Origin: Bacteroidetes bacterium UBA4408
GTDB taxonomy: Bacteria > Bacteroidota > Bacteroidia > UBA4408
DNA: 29,776 bases
Reading direction: 5' to 3'
Assembly: GCA_002389785.1 (NCBI GenBank)
Contig: DGQS01000101.1
Location: 1 to 29,776 of the forward strand
The notes below the pieces were generated by a model. The model worked only from the letters and a program-made list of their open reading frames with translations. It was not told the origin of the DNA and ran no database searches. Positions 1 through 10,001 of this stretch are shown here, in pieces. How positions within the stretch are numbered: the first letter of the stretch is position 1; every line of letters begins with the position of its first letter. The position numbers were made by a program, and so were the translations under genes.

Positions 1-2
1 AT

Positions 3-275
3 AATTTAATTATGAAACGCCTGTTTAATTTAGACACGAACACTTATGCTGAAGGCGCTTTGTCAGTTAAAACTAAAGAAATGCTAGGATTAGTAGCATC
101 CATGGTTTTGCGTTGCGATGATTGCATAAAATATCATTTGCAAAAGTGTAAAGAATGCGAACTAACCACCACCGAGGTTTTTGAAGTATTTGCAATTGCC
201 AATATGGTGGGTGGTAGTATTGTAATTCCTCATACACGCCGAGCCCTTGAATTTTGGGAAGCGCTTAATGAATAA
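3..275 (+). CDS. Carboxymuconolactone decarboxylase / AhpD-like protein, 5' end outside the window
   Basis: Partial gene of the carboxymuconolactone decarboxylase (AhpD-like) family. Members are small, mostly helical proteins with a CxxC redox pair; many act as thiol peroxidase or alkylhydroperoxidase-type enzymes. The CxxC is visible as RCDDC followed by IKYH, and the C-terminal half carries the familiar NMVGGSIVIPHTRRA stretch. The reading frame is open to the left edge, and the first in-frame Met (base 12) lies just before a conserved-looking FNLDT segment. Bacteroidota relatives I recall are about 115 residues with roughly 25-30 more at the N terminus, so I treat that Met as internal and the gene as cut by the window. 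The substrate cannot be told from sequence. The next gene starts 50 bases downstream on the same strand, so co-transcription is possible. Confidence 0.85.
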   Translation, partial: NLIMKRLFNLDTNTYAEGALSVKTKEMLGLVASMVLRCDDCIKYHLQKCKECELTTTEVFEVFAIANMVGGSIVIPHTRRALEFWEALNE

Positions 276-325
276 ATTTGTTTAGTATTTTGAAATAACC
301 TAATGTTTCTTTTTCTTACCCGTCT

Positions 326-2845
326 GTGAAGTATCCATTTTCTCGCTACCTTTTTAAATCTTTTGTTCTTGCATTTCTGATCATTAATGCTTGTACACTT
401 ACTGTTTTTGCACAAACCACGCGAATTAGCGGAAAAGTATTCGATAGCGAAACAAAAGAACCTTTGCCATTTGTAAATATCATTTTTAAAGGCACCCGAA
501 TTGGTACTACGACCGATTTTGATGGAAATTATTTGATTAGCACAAGTGATAAAGTCGACAGTATCGTATTTTCTTACATCGGTTATATTTCTAAAACACG
601 CGCTGTTAAACCTGGTATTTCTCAGGAATTAAGGATTGAATTAAGTGTAAATTCAGTTGCTTTAAAGGAGGTAGTTATTAAGCCGGGTGAAAATCCTGCC
701 AATATTCTTTTCAGAAAAGTAGTAAAGCACAAGGACGAAAATGACGTAAAAAAACTGGAAGCTTATCAATACGAAACTTACAATAAAATTGAAATCGACA
801 TCAACAACATTTCTCAAAAAATGAAAAAGAGAAAACTATTGAAACCGTTCGATTTTGTTTTTGATAATATTGACAGTTCACATGCCGATGAAAAACCCAG
901 CTTGCCCATGTTTATTACTGAAACATTGAGTGACTTCTATTTTAAAAAGAATCCAAAATTTAAAAAAGAAATTATTAAAGCCAGTAAAGTTGCAGGTATA
1001 AAAAATGAAAGCGTATCTCAAGTTTTAGGTAATATGTACCAGCAAGTGAATATTTATGACAATGCGATTTTAGTAATCGATAAAAATTTTACAAGTCCGC
1101 TTTCCGATAACGGCTTGCTATTTTACCGTTATTATTTAATTGATTCACTTTTTATTGATAATCACTGGTGCTATCATTTGCAATTTAAACCACGCCGTAA
1201 GCAAGAATTGGCTTTTATCGGAAATATGTGGATTGCCGATACAACCTTTGCTGTAAAACGTTTGGAAATGAGTATTCCGGACGATGCAAATATCAATTAT
1301 ATCGTTGCATTAAATGTTGTTCAGGAATATAACTTGGTAGGTAAAAATTGGATGTTGAGTAAAGATAAATTGGTGATTGACTTTGCCTTACTCGATAAAA
1401 AAATGATGGGAGTATATGGCAGAAAAACAACTTCTTATAAAGACATTATAATTAATGCCCCCAAAGACGAAAAATTCTATTCAAAAACCGATAACCTAAT
1501 TGTAATGGAGGGTGCCAGTGATAAGGATACGAAATTTTGGGAAGGAGCACGACACGATACCCTCTCCAAAAATGAAGAATCTATTTACCACTTGGTTGAT
1601 ACTATTCGCACATTACCTGCTTTTAAACGTTATTCCGATTTGGTTAAAACGCTTTATGGCGGATACTATGTGTATAAGTTAATTGAATTAGGTCCCCTAT
1701 TCTCTACTTACAGTACCAATACGATTGAAGGAAGTAGAGTTCGTATTGGTGGACGCACCAGCAATGCATTTAGTAAGTGGTTTGAACTGAATGGTTATGT
1801 GGCTTACGGATTTAAAGATGAAAAATACAAAGTTGGCGGAGGATTTAGATGGATGTTGCAAAAAAAACCAACTCGCCAAATGCTTGCTTTTAACTACAAA
1901 AACGATTATGAGATATTGGGACAAAATGCCAATGCGTTTCGTCAAGATAACTTATTTGTTTCGCTTTTCAGAAGAAATCCATTATCAAATTTAACTCAAG
2001 TTGAACAATACAAAGGTTTCTATGATAAAGAATGGTTCAATGGATTTAATACAAAATTAATTCTAACACATCGGGTGATGACTCCACTTGGAAGCACCCG
2101 ATACCGGTTTGTTCAAGAAAACGATACGTTTACAATTCCCAATATTAAATCTTCTGAAATAGGAATCAATATACGCTTTGCTTACGGAGAACGTTTTTTG
2201 GATGGCGAATTTGATCGAGTTAGCTTGGGAACTAAATCTCCTGTTTTCCAAATCCAATTTACCGAAGGCTTGAAAGGTGTGCTTAACAGTGATTTCGATT
2301 ACAAAAAAATTGTGGTAAATATTGAAGATCGTTTGCGAATTAATCCTATTGGGTACACCAACTATGTGCTGCAATACGGAAAAATATTCGGTAAAATACC
2401 TTACCCTTTGTTGGAGCTTCATCCGGGAAATGAAACCTTTGCATACGATTTTTATTCATTTAACCTGATGAACTATTTTGAATTTGTGAGCGATGAATAT
2501 GCAAGTGCTTTTGTAAGTCATCACTTTGATGGATTTTTCTTTAACCGTATTCCACTTTTACGCAAACTTAAATTACGCGAAGTTGCAACCGGCAGAGCTG
2601 TAATTGGAAAGGTAAGCGACACCAATAGACAAGCGCTGATCTTTCCGGATAAGCTCTACACCTTTAATCAGGCTGGATATACTTCAAATTTATTTAGTCA
2701 CAACAAACCATATGTTGAAGTAGCAGCCGGAATTGAAAATATTCTAAAATTTTTCAGAGTTGATGCCGTGTGGCGTTTATCTTACCTAAACCATCCGAAT
2801 ATTGCTAAATTTGGAATTCGTGCAACCGTGCAGGTTATTTTATAA
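326..2845 (+). CDS. DUF5686 family protein with N-terminal carboxypeptidase-regulatory-like domain
   Basis: A large exported protein of 839 residues, starting with GTG ([10 protein letters not shown]). The signal peptide runs over residues 1-30 and ends FAQ. Residues 32-115 form a CarboxypepD_reg-like (CNA-B-type) beta-sandwich, with [19 protein letters not shown] and a TDFDGNY turn typical of the plug-side domains of Bacteroidota outer-membrane proteins. The remaining ~700 residues match the DUF5686 family. The C-terminal half has alternating aromatic strands and ends in a hydrophobic strand (RATVQVIL), so an outer-membrane beta-barrel is likely (inference). Function is unknown. The GTG start is chosen because it places the signal peptide at the N terminus and no in-frame ATG lies nearby. 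lptB follows after 5 bases, suggesting co-expression with LPS transport. Confidence 0.85.
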   Translation: MKYPFSRYLFKSFVLAFLIINACTLTVFAQTTRISGKVFDSETKEPLPFVNIIFKGTRIGTTTDFDGNYLISTSDKVDSIVFSYIGYISKTRAVKPGISQELRIELSVNSVALKEVVIKPGENPANILFRKVVKHKDENDVKKLEAYQYETYNKIEIDINNISQKMKKRKLLKPFDFVFDNIDSSHADEKPSLPMFITETLSDFYFKKNPKFKKEIIKASKVAGIKNESVSQVLGNMYQQVNIYDNAILVIDKNFTSPLSDNGLLFYRYYLIDSLFIDNHWCYHLQFKPRRKQELAFIGNMWIADTTFAVKRLEMSIPDDANINYIVALNVVQEYNLVGKNWMLSKDKLVIDFALLDKKMMGVYGRKTTSYKDIIINAPKDEKFYSKTDNLIVMEGASDKDTKFWEGARHDTLSKNEESIYHLVDTIRTLPAFKRYSDLVKTLYGGYYVYKLIELGPLFSTYSTNTIEGSRVRIGGRTSNAFSKWFELNGYVAYGFKDEKYKVGGGFRWMLQKKPTRQMLAFNYKNDYEILGQNANAFRQDNLFVSLFRRNPLSNLTQVEQYKGFYDKEWFNGFNTKLILTHRVMTPLGSTRYRFVQENDTFTIPNIKSSEIGINIRFAYGERFLDGEFDRVSLGTKSPVFQIQFTEGLKGVLNSDFDYKKIVVNIEDRLRINPIGYTNYVLQYGKIFGKIPYPLLELHPGNETFAYDFYSFNLMNYFEFVSDEYASAFVSHHFDGFFFNRIPLLRKLKLREVATGRAVIGKVSDTNRQALIFPDKLYTFNQAGYTSNLFSHNKPYVEVAAGIENILKFFRVDAVWRLSYLNHPNIAKFGIRATVQVIL

Positions 2846-2850
2846 GCAAC

Positions 2851-3576
2851 ATGATTTTAAGAACCGAAAATTTAATTAAAAAATACAAGAGCCGAACAGT
2901 TGTTAATTCTGTTTCGGTAAATGTAAATCAAGGAGAAATCGTTGGTTTGCTTGGTCCAAATGGTGCCGGCAAAACAACCACTTTTTACATGACAGTTGGA
3001 CTAATAAAACCCAACGAAGGAAAAATATATTTGGATAATCGGGATATTACGAACGAACCAATGTATCGTCGAGCTCAATTAGGAATTGGTTACCTAGCGC
3101 AAGAAGCAAGTGTTTTTCGGAAACTAAGTGTAGAAGATAATATTTCCTGTATACTCGAAATGACCAAACTTAGTAAACAAGAACAAAAAGAAAAACTTGA
3201 ATCTTTACTCGATGAATTTAGCTTGCAACACATTCGCAAAAATCGAGGCGATTTACTCAGTGGTGGTGAACGCCGACGTACCGAAATAGCTCGATGCCTT
3301 GCTGTGAATCCTGCTTTTATTTTACTCGATGAACCTTTTGCAGGTGTCGACCCTATTGCTGTTGAAGATATACAGAGTATTGTTTCAAAACTAAAAGAAA
3401 AAAATATTGGTATCCTAATAACCGACCATAATGTGCACGAAACCCTAAATATTACCGATCGTGCTTATCTCCTTTTTGAAGGAAAAATTTTGAAAGCCGG
3501 AACCGCTGAAGAACTTGCCGCCGATGAAACTGTGCGAAGGGTGTACCTTGGTCAGAATTTTGAATTGAGAAAGTAA
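2851..3576 (+). CDS. lptB: LPS export ABC transporter ATP-binding protein LptB
   Basis: Cytoplasmic ATPase of the LptB2FG transporter, which extracts lipopolysaccharide from the inner membrane and drives it along the periplasmic Lpt bridge. The 241-residue length matches LptB. Visible motifs are Walker [10 protein letters not shown] (residues 35-43), the Q-loop around [14 protein letters not shown], signature LLSGGERRR (about 135-143), Walker [14 protein letters not shown] (156-168) and the switch His in ITDHNVHE. The [16 protein letters not shown] stretch and the DPIAVEDIQ segment after Walker B separate LptB from generic branched-chain amino-acid ATPases. It follows the DUF5686 gene by 5 bases and converges on uvrA with only 16 bases between stops. 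lptE lies about 16 kb away in the same window; lptF, lptG and lptC are not here. Confidence 0.93.
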   Translation: MILRTENLIKKYKSRTVVNSVSVNVNQGEIVGLLGPNGAGKTTTFYMTVGLIKPNEGKIYLDNRDITNEPMYRRAQLGIGYLAQEASVFRKLSVEDNISCILEMTKLSKQEQKEKLESLLDEFSLQHIRKNRGDLLSGGERRRTEIARCLAVNPAFILLDEPFAGVDPIAVEDIQSIVSKLKEKNIGILITDHNVHETLNITDRAYLLFEGKILKAGTAEELAADETVRRVYLGQNFELRK

Positions 3577-3592
3577 CTAGTAAATTTTGGGT

Positions 3593-6439
3593 TTATACCA
3601 ATTTATCTTTTAAGTATTTTCCGGTATAGGATGATTTGCAGTTAACCAAATCTTCCGGAACACCTTCAAAAACAAGGTTACCACCTTCTTCCCCACCTTC
3701 TGGTCCTAAATCAATTACCCAATCGGCGCACTTAATTACCTCTGAGTTGTGCTCAATAATGAGCAATGAATGCCCATGCTTTACCAATTCATTAAAGGCA
3801 TATAGCAGCTTTTTAATGTCGTGAAAATGCAAGCCTGTTGTAGGCTCATCAAAAATAAACAACAAATTTTCTTCTGAATTTCCCTTAGTCAAAAAAGATG
3901 CAAGCTTTATTCGTTGTGCTTCTCCACCACTTAATGTATTGCTCGATTGTCCTAATTGCACGTAACCCAAACCAACGTCAGCCAAAGGCAGCATGCGTTG
4001 AATAATTTTCTTCTCAATTAAACTAGGGCGCGATTCACTTTCAAAAAAAGCAATTGCATCATCCACTGTCATTTCTAAAATATCGGCAATCGACTTTTCA
4101 TGGTACAATATCTCCAATGTTTCTTGTTTGAAACGTTTTCCACCACAACTTTCACATTGCAAATGAAGATCGGCCATAAATTGCATCTCAATCTTAACTT
4201 CACCTTCTCCTTCACAAACTTCACATCGTCCTCCATCAACATTAAATGAAAACTGGGAAGGCTTGTATCCTCGTGCCTTCGCTAATGGCTGTTCGGCAAA
4301 CAATGCACGAATTTCATCATATGCCTTAACGTAAGTAACGGGATTTGAGCGCGACGATTTACCAATTGGATTTTGATCAATCATTTCTACTCCGCTTAAT
4401 TTTGCATAGCTACCTTCAATGCGATCGTATAAACCGCTTTGTTCGTTGTAACCACCGAACATCTTTTTAAGAGTTGGATACAATACACGTTTTACCAAGG
4501 AAGTTTTTCCACTTCCGCTTACTCCAGTTACAACAGTAATGGTATGTAAAGGAAATTTAACATCAATATTTTTTAAGTTATTTTCTCTTGCGCCTTTTAT
4601 TAAAATGAAATCGTTCCATTTTCTACGTCTTTCAGGAAGTTCTATTTTTGAAATTCCCATCAAATAATTGGCTGTTAAACTGGAACTTTCCTTCTCAATT
4701 TTTTTCCAATCACCTTGAAACATTAACTCTCCTCCATGCGATCCGGCCATAGGACCAATATCAATAATTTCATCGGCAGCTTTCATAATTTCTTCATCGT
4801 GCTCAACAACAATGAGTGTATTTCCCAAATTTCGCAATGAAAAAAGTACCTTGATTAATTGTTGGGTATCACGAGGGTGTAAACCAATACTAGGTTCATC
4901 CAACACATACATACTTCCAACCAAACTGCTGCCTAACGAAGTCGCTAAATTAATCCGTTGTGATTCACCTCCTGATAAGGTATTGGAAAGTCGATTCAGC
5001 GTAAGATATCCCAACCCAACATCAACCAAAAACTGTAGCCGGTTCGTAATTTCAATGAGCAATCTTTTGGCAATTTCAGTTTCGTACTTTGTTAATTTCA
5101 TCGAACGAAACAATTCAACCGTTTTTTTTACGGGCATTAAAACTATTTCACTAATCGACATACCGTTAATTTTCACGTAGCCGGCATCCTTGCGCAAACG
5201 AGTGCCATTGCAATCGGGACAACTCGTTTTACCTCGATATCGTGAGAGCATCACACGGTATTGTATTTTGTAAATTTGTTGTTCAAGAAACTTAAAAAAA
5301 TCATTCAAACCCTGAAAATGCTTATTGCCCGTCCAAACAACCTTTTTCTCGGAAATTGAGAGTTCGTAATATGGGCGATGTATTGGGAAGTTAAATTTAT
5401 CGGCATTCATGATAAGCTTTTCCTTCCACTCTTTCATGGTATCGCCTTTCCAACAAGCAATCGCACCTTCATAAATCGAAAGGCTCTTATCCGGAATTAC
5501 CAGGTCTTCATCAATTCCAATTACACTTCCAAAACCTTCACAAGTTTTACAAGCGCCAAGAGGATTATTAAAACTAAAAAAATGAGAAGATGGTTCAGTA
5601 AAGGTAATACCGTCCATTTCAAATTTGTTTGAAAAAGAATAGCGTTCAGTTTTTCCGGTTTTCGATTCATTCAAGACTTCAAGAAAACATTCTCCATTTC
5701 CTTCAAAAAATGCAGTTTGTACGCTATCGGCAATTCGGTTTTCATTCTCTTCGTCGTCTTTATCAGAGATAAAACGATCAATAAAAATTGCAAAATCTGA
5801 AGTTGCATTGCTTAGTTTCTTCTCGCTAATCAAGTGCAAAGAATCCTCAATTTTTAAAATCTCATCTTTGTGTTTCACCCGAGTAAAACCTTGTTGGAGT
5901 AACAATTGTAATTGCTTTTCAAGGGTGTATTGTGGCTTTACTAATAAAGGAGCAATGAGCATTACCTTTGTTCCTTTGGGAAATGAATTTACTTTGTTAA
6001 TGACATCTCTTACTGTATGCTTTTTAACTTCCTCTCCAGAAATTGGAGAATAGGTTTTACCTATTCGTGCAAACAATAACTTTAGGTAATCATAAATTTC
6101 AGTAGTGGTACCTACAGTTGAACGAGGATTTCGAGAATTAACTTTTTGCTCAATAGCAATTGCCGGAGAAATGCCTTTAATATAATCAACATCCGGTTTA
6201 TTAATACGACCTAAAAATTGCCGCGCATAGGAGGATAAACTTTCTACATAGCGTCGTTGACCTTCGGCATACAGGGTATCAAAGGCTAAGGAAGATTTAC
6301 CTGAACCGGAAAGTCCGGTGATTACTACAAACTTATTTCTTGGAATAGCAACATCAATATTTTTTAAATTATGAATGCGTGCTCCTTTTATGATAATATA
6401 TTCTTTGGCAGATAGCTGCTCAAAAGGGTCTTGGGGCAT
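3593..6439 (-). CDS. uvrA: Excinuclease ABC subunit A
   Basis: DNA-damage recognition ATPase of UvrABC nucleotide excision repair. The 948 residues are close to the ~940 of E. coli UvrA. Two ABC ATPase modules are present. The first has Walker A GLSGSGKS (42-49) and signature [13 protein letters not shown]; the second has [15 protein letters not shown] and [13 protein letters not shown] with [11 protein letters not shown]. The zinc sites are visible as CKTC...CPDC in the insertion region and CEVC...CESC in the second module, so all eight cysteines appear kept. A terminator upstream (6508-6540) separates it from gldN, so it probably has its own promoter. A 12-base perfect palindrome lies 35 bases before the start codon. 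I see nothing degenerate in it. Confidence 0.97.
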   Translation of the reverse strand: MPQDPFEQLSAKEYIIIKGARIHNLKNIDVAIPRNKFVVITGLSGSGKSSLAFDTLYAEGQRRYVESLSSYARQFLGRINKPDVDYIKGISPAIAIEQKVNSRNPRSTVGTTTEIYDYLKLLFARIGKTYSPISGEEVKKHTVRDVINKVNSFPKGTKVMLIAPLLVKPQYTLEKQLQLLLQQGFTRVKHKDEILKIEDSLHLISEKKLSNATSDFAIFIDRFISDKDDEENENRIADSVQTAFFEGNGECFLEVLNESKTGKTERYSFSNKFEMDGITFTEPSSHFFSFNNPLGACKTCEGFGSVIGIDEDLVIPDKSLSIYEGAIACWKGDTMKEWKEKLIMNADKFNFPIHRPYYELSISEKKVVWTGNKHFQGLNDFFKFLEQQIYKIQYRVMLSRYRGKTSCPDCNGTRLRKDAGYVKINGMSISEIVLMPVKKTVELFRSMKLTKYETEIAKRLLIEITNRLQFLVDVGLGYLTLNRLSNTLSGGESQRINLATSLGSSLVGSMYVLDEPSIGLHPRDTQQLIKVLFSLRNLGNTLIVVEHDEEIMKAADEIIDIGPMAGSHGGELMFQGDWKKIEKESSSLTANYLMGISKIELPERRRKWNDFILIKGARENNLKNIDVKFPLHTITVVTGVSGSGKTSLVKRVLYPTLKKMFGGYNEQSGLYDRIEGSYAKLSGVEMIDQNPIGKSSRSNPVTYVKAYDEIRALFAEQPLAKARGYKPSQFSFNVDGGRCEVCEGEGEVKIEMQFMADLHLQCESCGGKRFKQETLEILYHEKSIADILEMTVDDAIAFFESESRPSLIEKKIIQRMLPLADVGLGYVQLGQSSNTLSGGEAQRIKLASFLTKGNSEENLLFIFDEPTTGLHFHDIKKLLYAFNELVKHGHSLLIIEHNSEVIKCADWVIDLGPEGGEEGGNLVFEGVPEDLVNCKSSYTGKYLKDKLV

Positions 6440-6456
6440 ATAAAAAAATTAGGCAT

Positions 6457-6491
6457 TAAAGTTAGGATTTAAAAAGCAAGCTTGCTACAAA
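6457..6491 (-). promoter_or_regulatory. Possible uvrA promoter with embedded 12-base palindrome
   Basis: On the minus strand a TAACTTTA box (6457-6464) matches the Bacteroidota -7 consensus TAnnTTTG at 7 of 8 positions. A TTTG (6488-6491) lies 23 bases upstream, at the long end of spacings I recall for flavobacterial promoters. Between them sits the perfect palindrome AGCAAGCTTGCT (6475-6486). The start codon is at 6439. A dyad inside the promoter spacer could be an operator, for example for damage-responsive control, but I know of no regulator with this site. The region is AT-rich, so chance matches are easy. Confidence 0.3.
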
Positions 6492-6507
6492 GCAGAATTA
6501 TTATTCC

Positions 6508-6540
6508 AAAAAAAAACACCGAAGTAGTTCGGTGCCTTTT
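6508..6540 (-). terminator. Intrinsic terminator of the type IX secretion operon
   Basis: Seven-base-pair stem CACCGAA/TTCGGTG (6517-6523 with 6528-6534) around a four-base loop. On the minus strand it is followed by an unbroken run of nine T (complement of 6508-6516). It starts 24 bases past the gldN stop codon. On the plus strand the hairpin is followed by CCTTTTT, but no plus-strand gene approaches it. This is the clearest terminator in the window, and it sets the 3' end of the porP-gldKLMN transcript. Confidence 0.85.
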
Positions 6541-6558
6541 TCTGTAGGTAAAATAATT

Positions 6559-7404
6559 TTAGTACTCCCACATGTCGTGTTCGTAATTGAAAATATTTTC
6601 TTTAATTTTTTCTGCTTCAAGCAAAGCATCCATTCCGCTTTTATATTCACTGATATCACGGTCATAAACGTTCGCTTCTTTGTAAACAAAACTTGAGAAA
6701 TCGCGTTTCCAAATAATGTCTTCCAAAGTTCTTCTTTCGCTGTCGTTGTTACGATTGAAAACTTCTGCGTTAGCAAAAACATAGCGCGCTTCAGGATAGT
6801 AAATCCAGAACATTGGACTTAATGCTTTAAAGCTACCATCATCATTTAATTTGTCTTCCAAAGCACAAAGGCCAATAATTCGCACATCCATCACAGAACG
6901 TTGTTTATCAAAAAACCAATCTTCTTTAATTCGGTACTTCTTGATGCTGGAAGGTTTAAACTCGGTTAATACAACCTTAGGAATTAAGTTTCCCGGATTT
7001 TCAGGATCATCAACATAAGTTGTATCTGATTTAGGTGCAATCTTAGCTGATATTTCTGCTTTAGACAAAGGCTTTTTAAACTCATCGTCAAAACCATCGT
7101 ATGCTGTAATAGTACCATCGTTTAAAATTGCATCCAAAATAACTTGACTTAAACTCTTACGGTTATTAATCGGCTCAGTAGGAAAATAAAGTGGATGATT
7201 TTTCTTTTCTCTTAAGTCAATCGTTCTCCAAATCCGCTTTGCCCACTGCACATCAGCTTCACGTAAATAAGTGTAAGGAATAACTTTTCGTTCAGGAGTA
7301 TGTTCTTTTACATATACTCCATCCAAAACGTTAGTTTGTGCTTTCGAAACAAGTGAAAACATCACTACAAAAAAGAATACAGCAATTAATTTTAGCTTTT
7401 TCAT
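6559..7404 (-). CDS. gldN: Type IX secretion / gliding motility protein GldN (PorN)
   Basis: Periplasmic component that associates with the GldK lipoprotein ring of the type IX secretion system (PorK-PorN in Porphyromonas). The 281-residue protein has a signal peptide (1-22, ending SKA-Q). Family marks follow: the DGVYVKEH start of the mature protein, the YTYLREADVQWAKRIWRTIDLREKKN block (about 44-70), FWIYYPEARYVF, and the C-terminal end YEHDMWEY. It is somewhat shorter than the homologues I recall (over 300 residues), mainly in a compact C-terminal half. It follows gldM by 23 bases and is the last gene before the terminator at 6508-6540, consistent with a single porP-to-gldN transcript. Confidence 0.93.
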   Translation of the reverse strand: MKKLKLIAVFFFVVMFSLVSKAQTNVLDGVYVKEHTPERKVIPYTYLREADVQWAKRIWRTIDLREKKNHPLYFPTEPINNRKSLSQVILDAILNDGTITAYDGFDDEFKKPLSKAEISAKIAPKSDTTYVDDPENPGNLIPKVVLTEFKPSSIKKYRIKEDWFFDKQRSVMDVRIIGLCALEDKLNDDGSFKALSPMFWIYYPEARYVFANAEVFNRNNDSERRTLEDIIWKRDFSSFVYKEANVYDRDISEYKSGMDALLEAEKIKENIFNYEHDMWEY

Positions 7405-7427
7405 TTATGTTGATTTATGTTTAACTT

Positions 7428-9071
7428 TTATAGAACTTTAAAAATAATTGAGTTCAAAGTACGTGTTGTTCCATCCGGCATTTTCGCCTTAATTTCTTCA
7501 AAAAACAATTTACCATTTGTTGGAATACCTTGTATCATGGCTGTTTGTGCAGCAGTAAACGCACCGGAGTTAGAAACCTCTTCCTTTAACAAACCTTTAA
7601 CGATAGTACTCATTTTAAAACTTACAATTTGAATTTTCAAATCAAAGTCAAAATTTTCCATTTTAGGTATCACGTTTCCGGAGGCTACAATTAATCCCTT
7701 CTTTAAAGTTCCTGAATTAGCACCTGCAACAAACGCTGTTGGTGTAGGCAATTGTTTTACTCGGAATTCAAAAGGTGTACCCATTGGACGTGTAGTTGTT
7801 CCCATCTTAGCGCCAACACTTATGGTACATTTATTAGAACCTGAAACAACGCGAACATTGTATTTCCCACTGCTTAATTTGGTTAAAGTACCACCATTTC
7901 CAGCAAGACTTGCAACGATATTCTCAGGAGCAACACCGGCTGCACTAATATCAACAGGGTTATCTACCCCAATGTAAAATACGTTCATTTTAGTTGCTGA
8001 AACAGCAGCTGCAGGTTTAGCAACTTGATACTCTGATGAAAAAGGATAAGAATCAAACTCACCCGGACGTCCTGGCTTTTCAACTTTAATAACTCCACTC
8101 CACTTTTGCAAACCTTCGGCACTAGTACGAATGGTGTATTTTCCCAATCCACCTTCAACAGGCAATTCTTTTCCTTCGCCACCGGATTTCAATTTAGAAG
8201 TATCCCCAACAATAATTTTAGGATTGGTTGTTGAATTGGATGCAACCAATAATACATCGGCACTATACTCATCACCGGCAATAATATAACTTGACTTGGC
8301 AATAACCTTTGCAGATAATTTATCAAAAGTAAAATCTTGTCCTTTTACTGATTGAAACAACTGATTCACAACATCGGCTTCCGCGTTTTTAACATCTGCT
8401 TGAATACCTGATAAGATGGTGATGATTGCAGCTAAAGGAATATGCTCGAAGTTGGTAGTTTCCCAAGTTCTAACTTCACCTTCTTTTGGCTTTGGATCAG
8501 GAGTTTTCATTCCTAATTTATTTTCCATTTGTTGTTTTACAACCGGTAAAAACAATTCTTGCCCTGGAGGATTATCAAACAACTTAATAAACTCTGCGCG
8601 AGCAGCATTAATTTTTGCTTTTAAATCAGCAGCAGTATACTCCCCTGTTTTAGGAGTTTCAGGGTTACTACCAATCATAATTTCAGATGGAATAGTGTAA
8701 TTATCCTTAGACTGCAAATATTCTAAATGCATAGAATCTGCAGTTTCCATGGTAATTTTATCAGTTTCTGAAAGTAGCTTGGTCTTAATTGATTTAACAT
8801 ACTTAATTAAGTCGGCTGAAATTTTTTGAGCTTTCTTAGCACGCTCATAATAAGGACCTGTCTTTTTAGGATCCTTGGTATTTGCGGCTTCAAAATCCGA
8901 ATACACCTTTTCGTTTTTCTTTGAGAAGTTCTCATTGGTCTTTTCCAATCCATCATTTACGATAATGAATGAATCCAGAATTTCTTTTGATACGTTCAAT
9001 GCTAACAACGCTGTTAACACCAAATACATCATACCAATCATCTTCTGCCTCGGGGTCCCTTTTGCTGACAT
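7428..9071 (-). CDS. gldM: Type IX secretion / gliding motility motor protein GldM (PorM)
   Basis: Inner-membrane motor subunit. It has one N-terminal transmembrane helix (about 11-30, MIGMMYLVLTALLALNVS) and a long periplasmic arm of stacked domains that carries torque or force to the GldK/GldN ring. The start MSAKGTPRQKM places an arginine at position 8, matching the Arg9 of Flavobacterium johnsoniae GldM that faces the GldL glutamate in the published motor structure (from memory). The helical D1 region covers about 30-220, with beta-rich domains after it, including KMNVFYIGVDNPVDISAAGV, a family mark. The 547 residues are slightly longer than the ~515 of F. johnsoniae. gldL ends 64 bases upstream and gldN follows after 23. 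Confidence 0.95.
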   Translation of the reverse strand: MSAKGTPRQKMIGMMYLVLTALLALNVSKEILDSFIIVNDGLEKTNENFSKKNEKVYSDFEAANTKDPKKTGPYYERAKKAQKISADLIKYVKSIKTKLLSETDKITMETADSMHLEYLQSKDNYTIPSEIMIGSNPETPKTGEYTAADLKAKINAARAEFIKLFDNPPGQELFLPVVKQQMENKLGMKTPDPKPKEGEVRTWETTNFEHIPLAAIITILSGIQADVKNAEADVVNQLFQSVKGQDFTFDKLSAKVIAKSSYIIAGDEYSADVLLVASNSTTNPKIIVGDTSKLKSGGEGKELPVEGGLGKYTIRTSAEGLQKWSGVIKVEKPGRPGEFDSYPFSSEYQVAKPAAAVSATKMNVFYIGVDNPVDISAAGVAPENIVASLAGNGGTLTKLSSGKYNVRVVSGSNKCTISVGAKMGTTTRPMGTPFEFRVKQLPTPTAFVAGANSGTLKKGLIVASGNVIPKMENFDFDLKIQIVSFKMSTIVKGLLKEEVSNSGAFTAAQTAMIQGIPTNGKLFFEEIKAKMPDGTTRTLNSIIFKVL

Positions 9072-9135
9072 ACGCTATATTTTTTGTGTCCGATTTCGGA
9101 GTGTTTAACTAAAATTTCCTAGGTTAGATATTTAA

Positions 9136-9945
9136 TTATCTATTGTAATTCATTGCGGTTAGCATGTTACCATAAATGGTATTCAATGAACTCAAGTTGG
9201 TTGCAAGCTTTCCAACTTCATCCTTGTACTTTCTAGTATCGTCAACAGAACCAGATAAATTATCAATTAACTGATTCATGCCCTCGTACATTTTATTAGT
9301 CACTTTTAAATGATCGTTCGCACCTTGTAACTGTAATTCGTATACAGCATTTAATGCAGATAGATTTTTAGAAACCGCAACCAATTGCTCACCATATACT
9401 TGTCCATCCAAGTTGGTACTAGTTAAACCGGTTAATGCTTCTGAAGCTTTTATATAACTCTGAGCTAATTGTCCTACTGAACTGGTAGCTCCTTTAATAT
9501 TATCAACATATCCTTGAGTTGCAACAGTTGCATCGGTAATGTTGGTTAATTTTCCTGCTTGCTCACTTAAGCTACGCATTCCTGAACCTAAGCTCTCTAT
9601 TAGCTCTGGTCCAATCTTCGCTTCGCTCAACATTTTATCAAGTTCCGCTGCAATTGGATCTTTCTTACTTTTTGAATCTTTGTGACGACTTGCTCCATGT
9701 TCATCAGCACCTCTTAACTCAGGATATACTAAACTCCAATCATCTTCTTCGTGAATTGGTTCAAAAGCCGAGAAAAAGAAAATTACTGCTTCAATGGACA
9801 GACCGGCAACCAACATGGGTCCCGCACCCGGCCAGTGCTGAATCTTAAACATCGCTCCCACAATTACGATAGAAGCTCCCCATCCATAAAGATAACCCAT
9901 GAATGTTTTTCCTTTTTTTGACTGAAGTTTTTGAATGATTCCCAT
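9136..9945 (-). CDS. gldL: Type IX secretion / gliding motility motor protein GldL (PorL)
   Basis: Inner-membrane proton-channel subunit that forms the GldL5GldM2 motor. Two transmembrane helices lie at about residues 16-33 and 43-61, followed by a cytoplasmic tail that is mostly helical and coiled-coil-like to residue 269. Residues matching those reported as important in F. johnsoniae GldL are present: Tyr20, Lys34, His37, and the membrane Glu52, with Glu62 at the end of helix 2. The loop between His37 and Glu52 is about four residues shorter than in my recollection of the F. johnsoniae protein. The gene lies between gldK (56 bases) and gldM (64 bases), the order expected for the operon. Confidence 0.95.
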   Translation of the reverse strand: MGIIQKLQSKKGKTFMGYLYGWGASIVIVGAMFKIQHWPGAGPMLVAGLSIEAVIFFFSAFEPIHEEDDWSLVYPELRGADEHGASRHKDSKSKKDPIAAELDKMLSEAKIGPELIESLGSGMRSLSEQAGKLTNITDATVATQGYVDNIKGATSSVGQLAQSYIKASEALTGLTSTNLDGQVYGEQLVAVSKNLSALNAVYELQLQGANDHLKVTNKMYEGMNQLIDNLSGSVDDTRKYKDEVGKLATNLSSLNTIYGNMLTAMNYNR

Positions 9946-10001
9946 AGTTAGTTAAAGATTAAAGGGTTGTTTGTTTAGAATTGTTTTAAAATCAAAAATA
10001 A

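Noticed and set aside
2063..2422. A 119-codon minus-strand frame inside the DUF5686 gene
   Set aside because: It is a shadow of a strong coding region, with unlikely composition and no domain.
4812..5180. A 122-codon plus-strand frame inside uvrA
   Set aside because: It is antisense to the conserved ABC signature region of UvrA and reflects its codon bias only.
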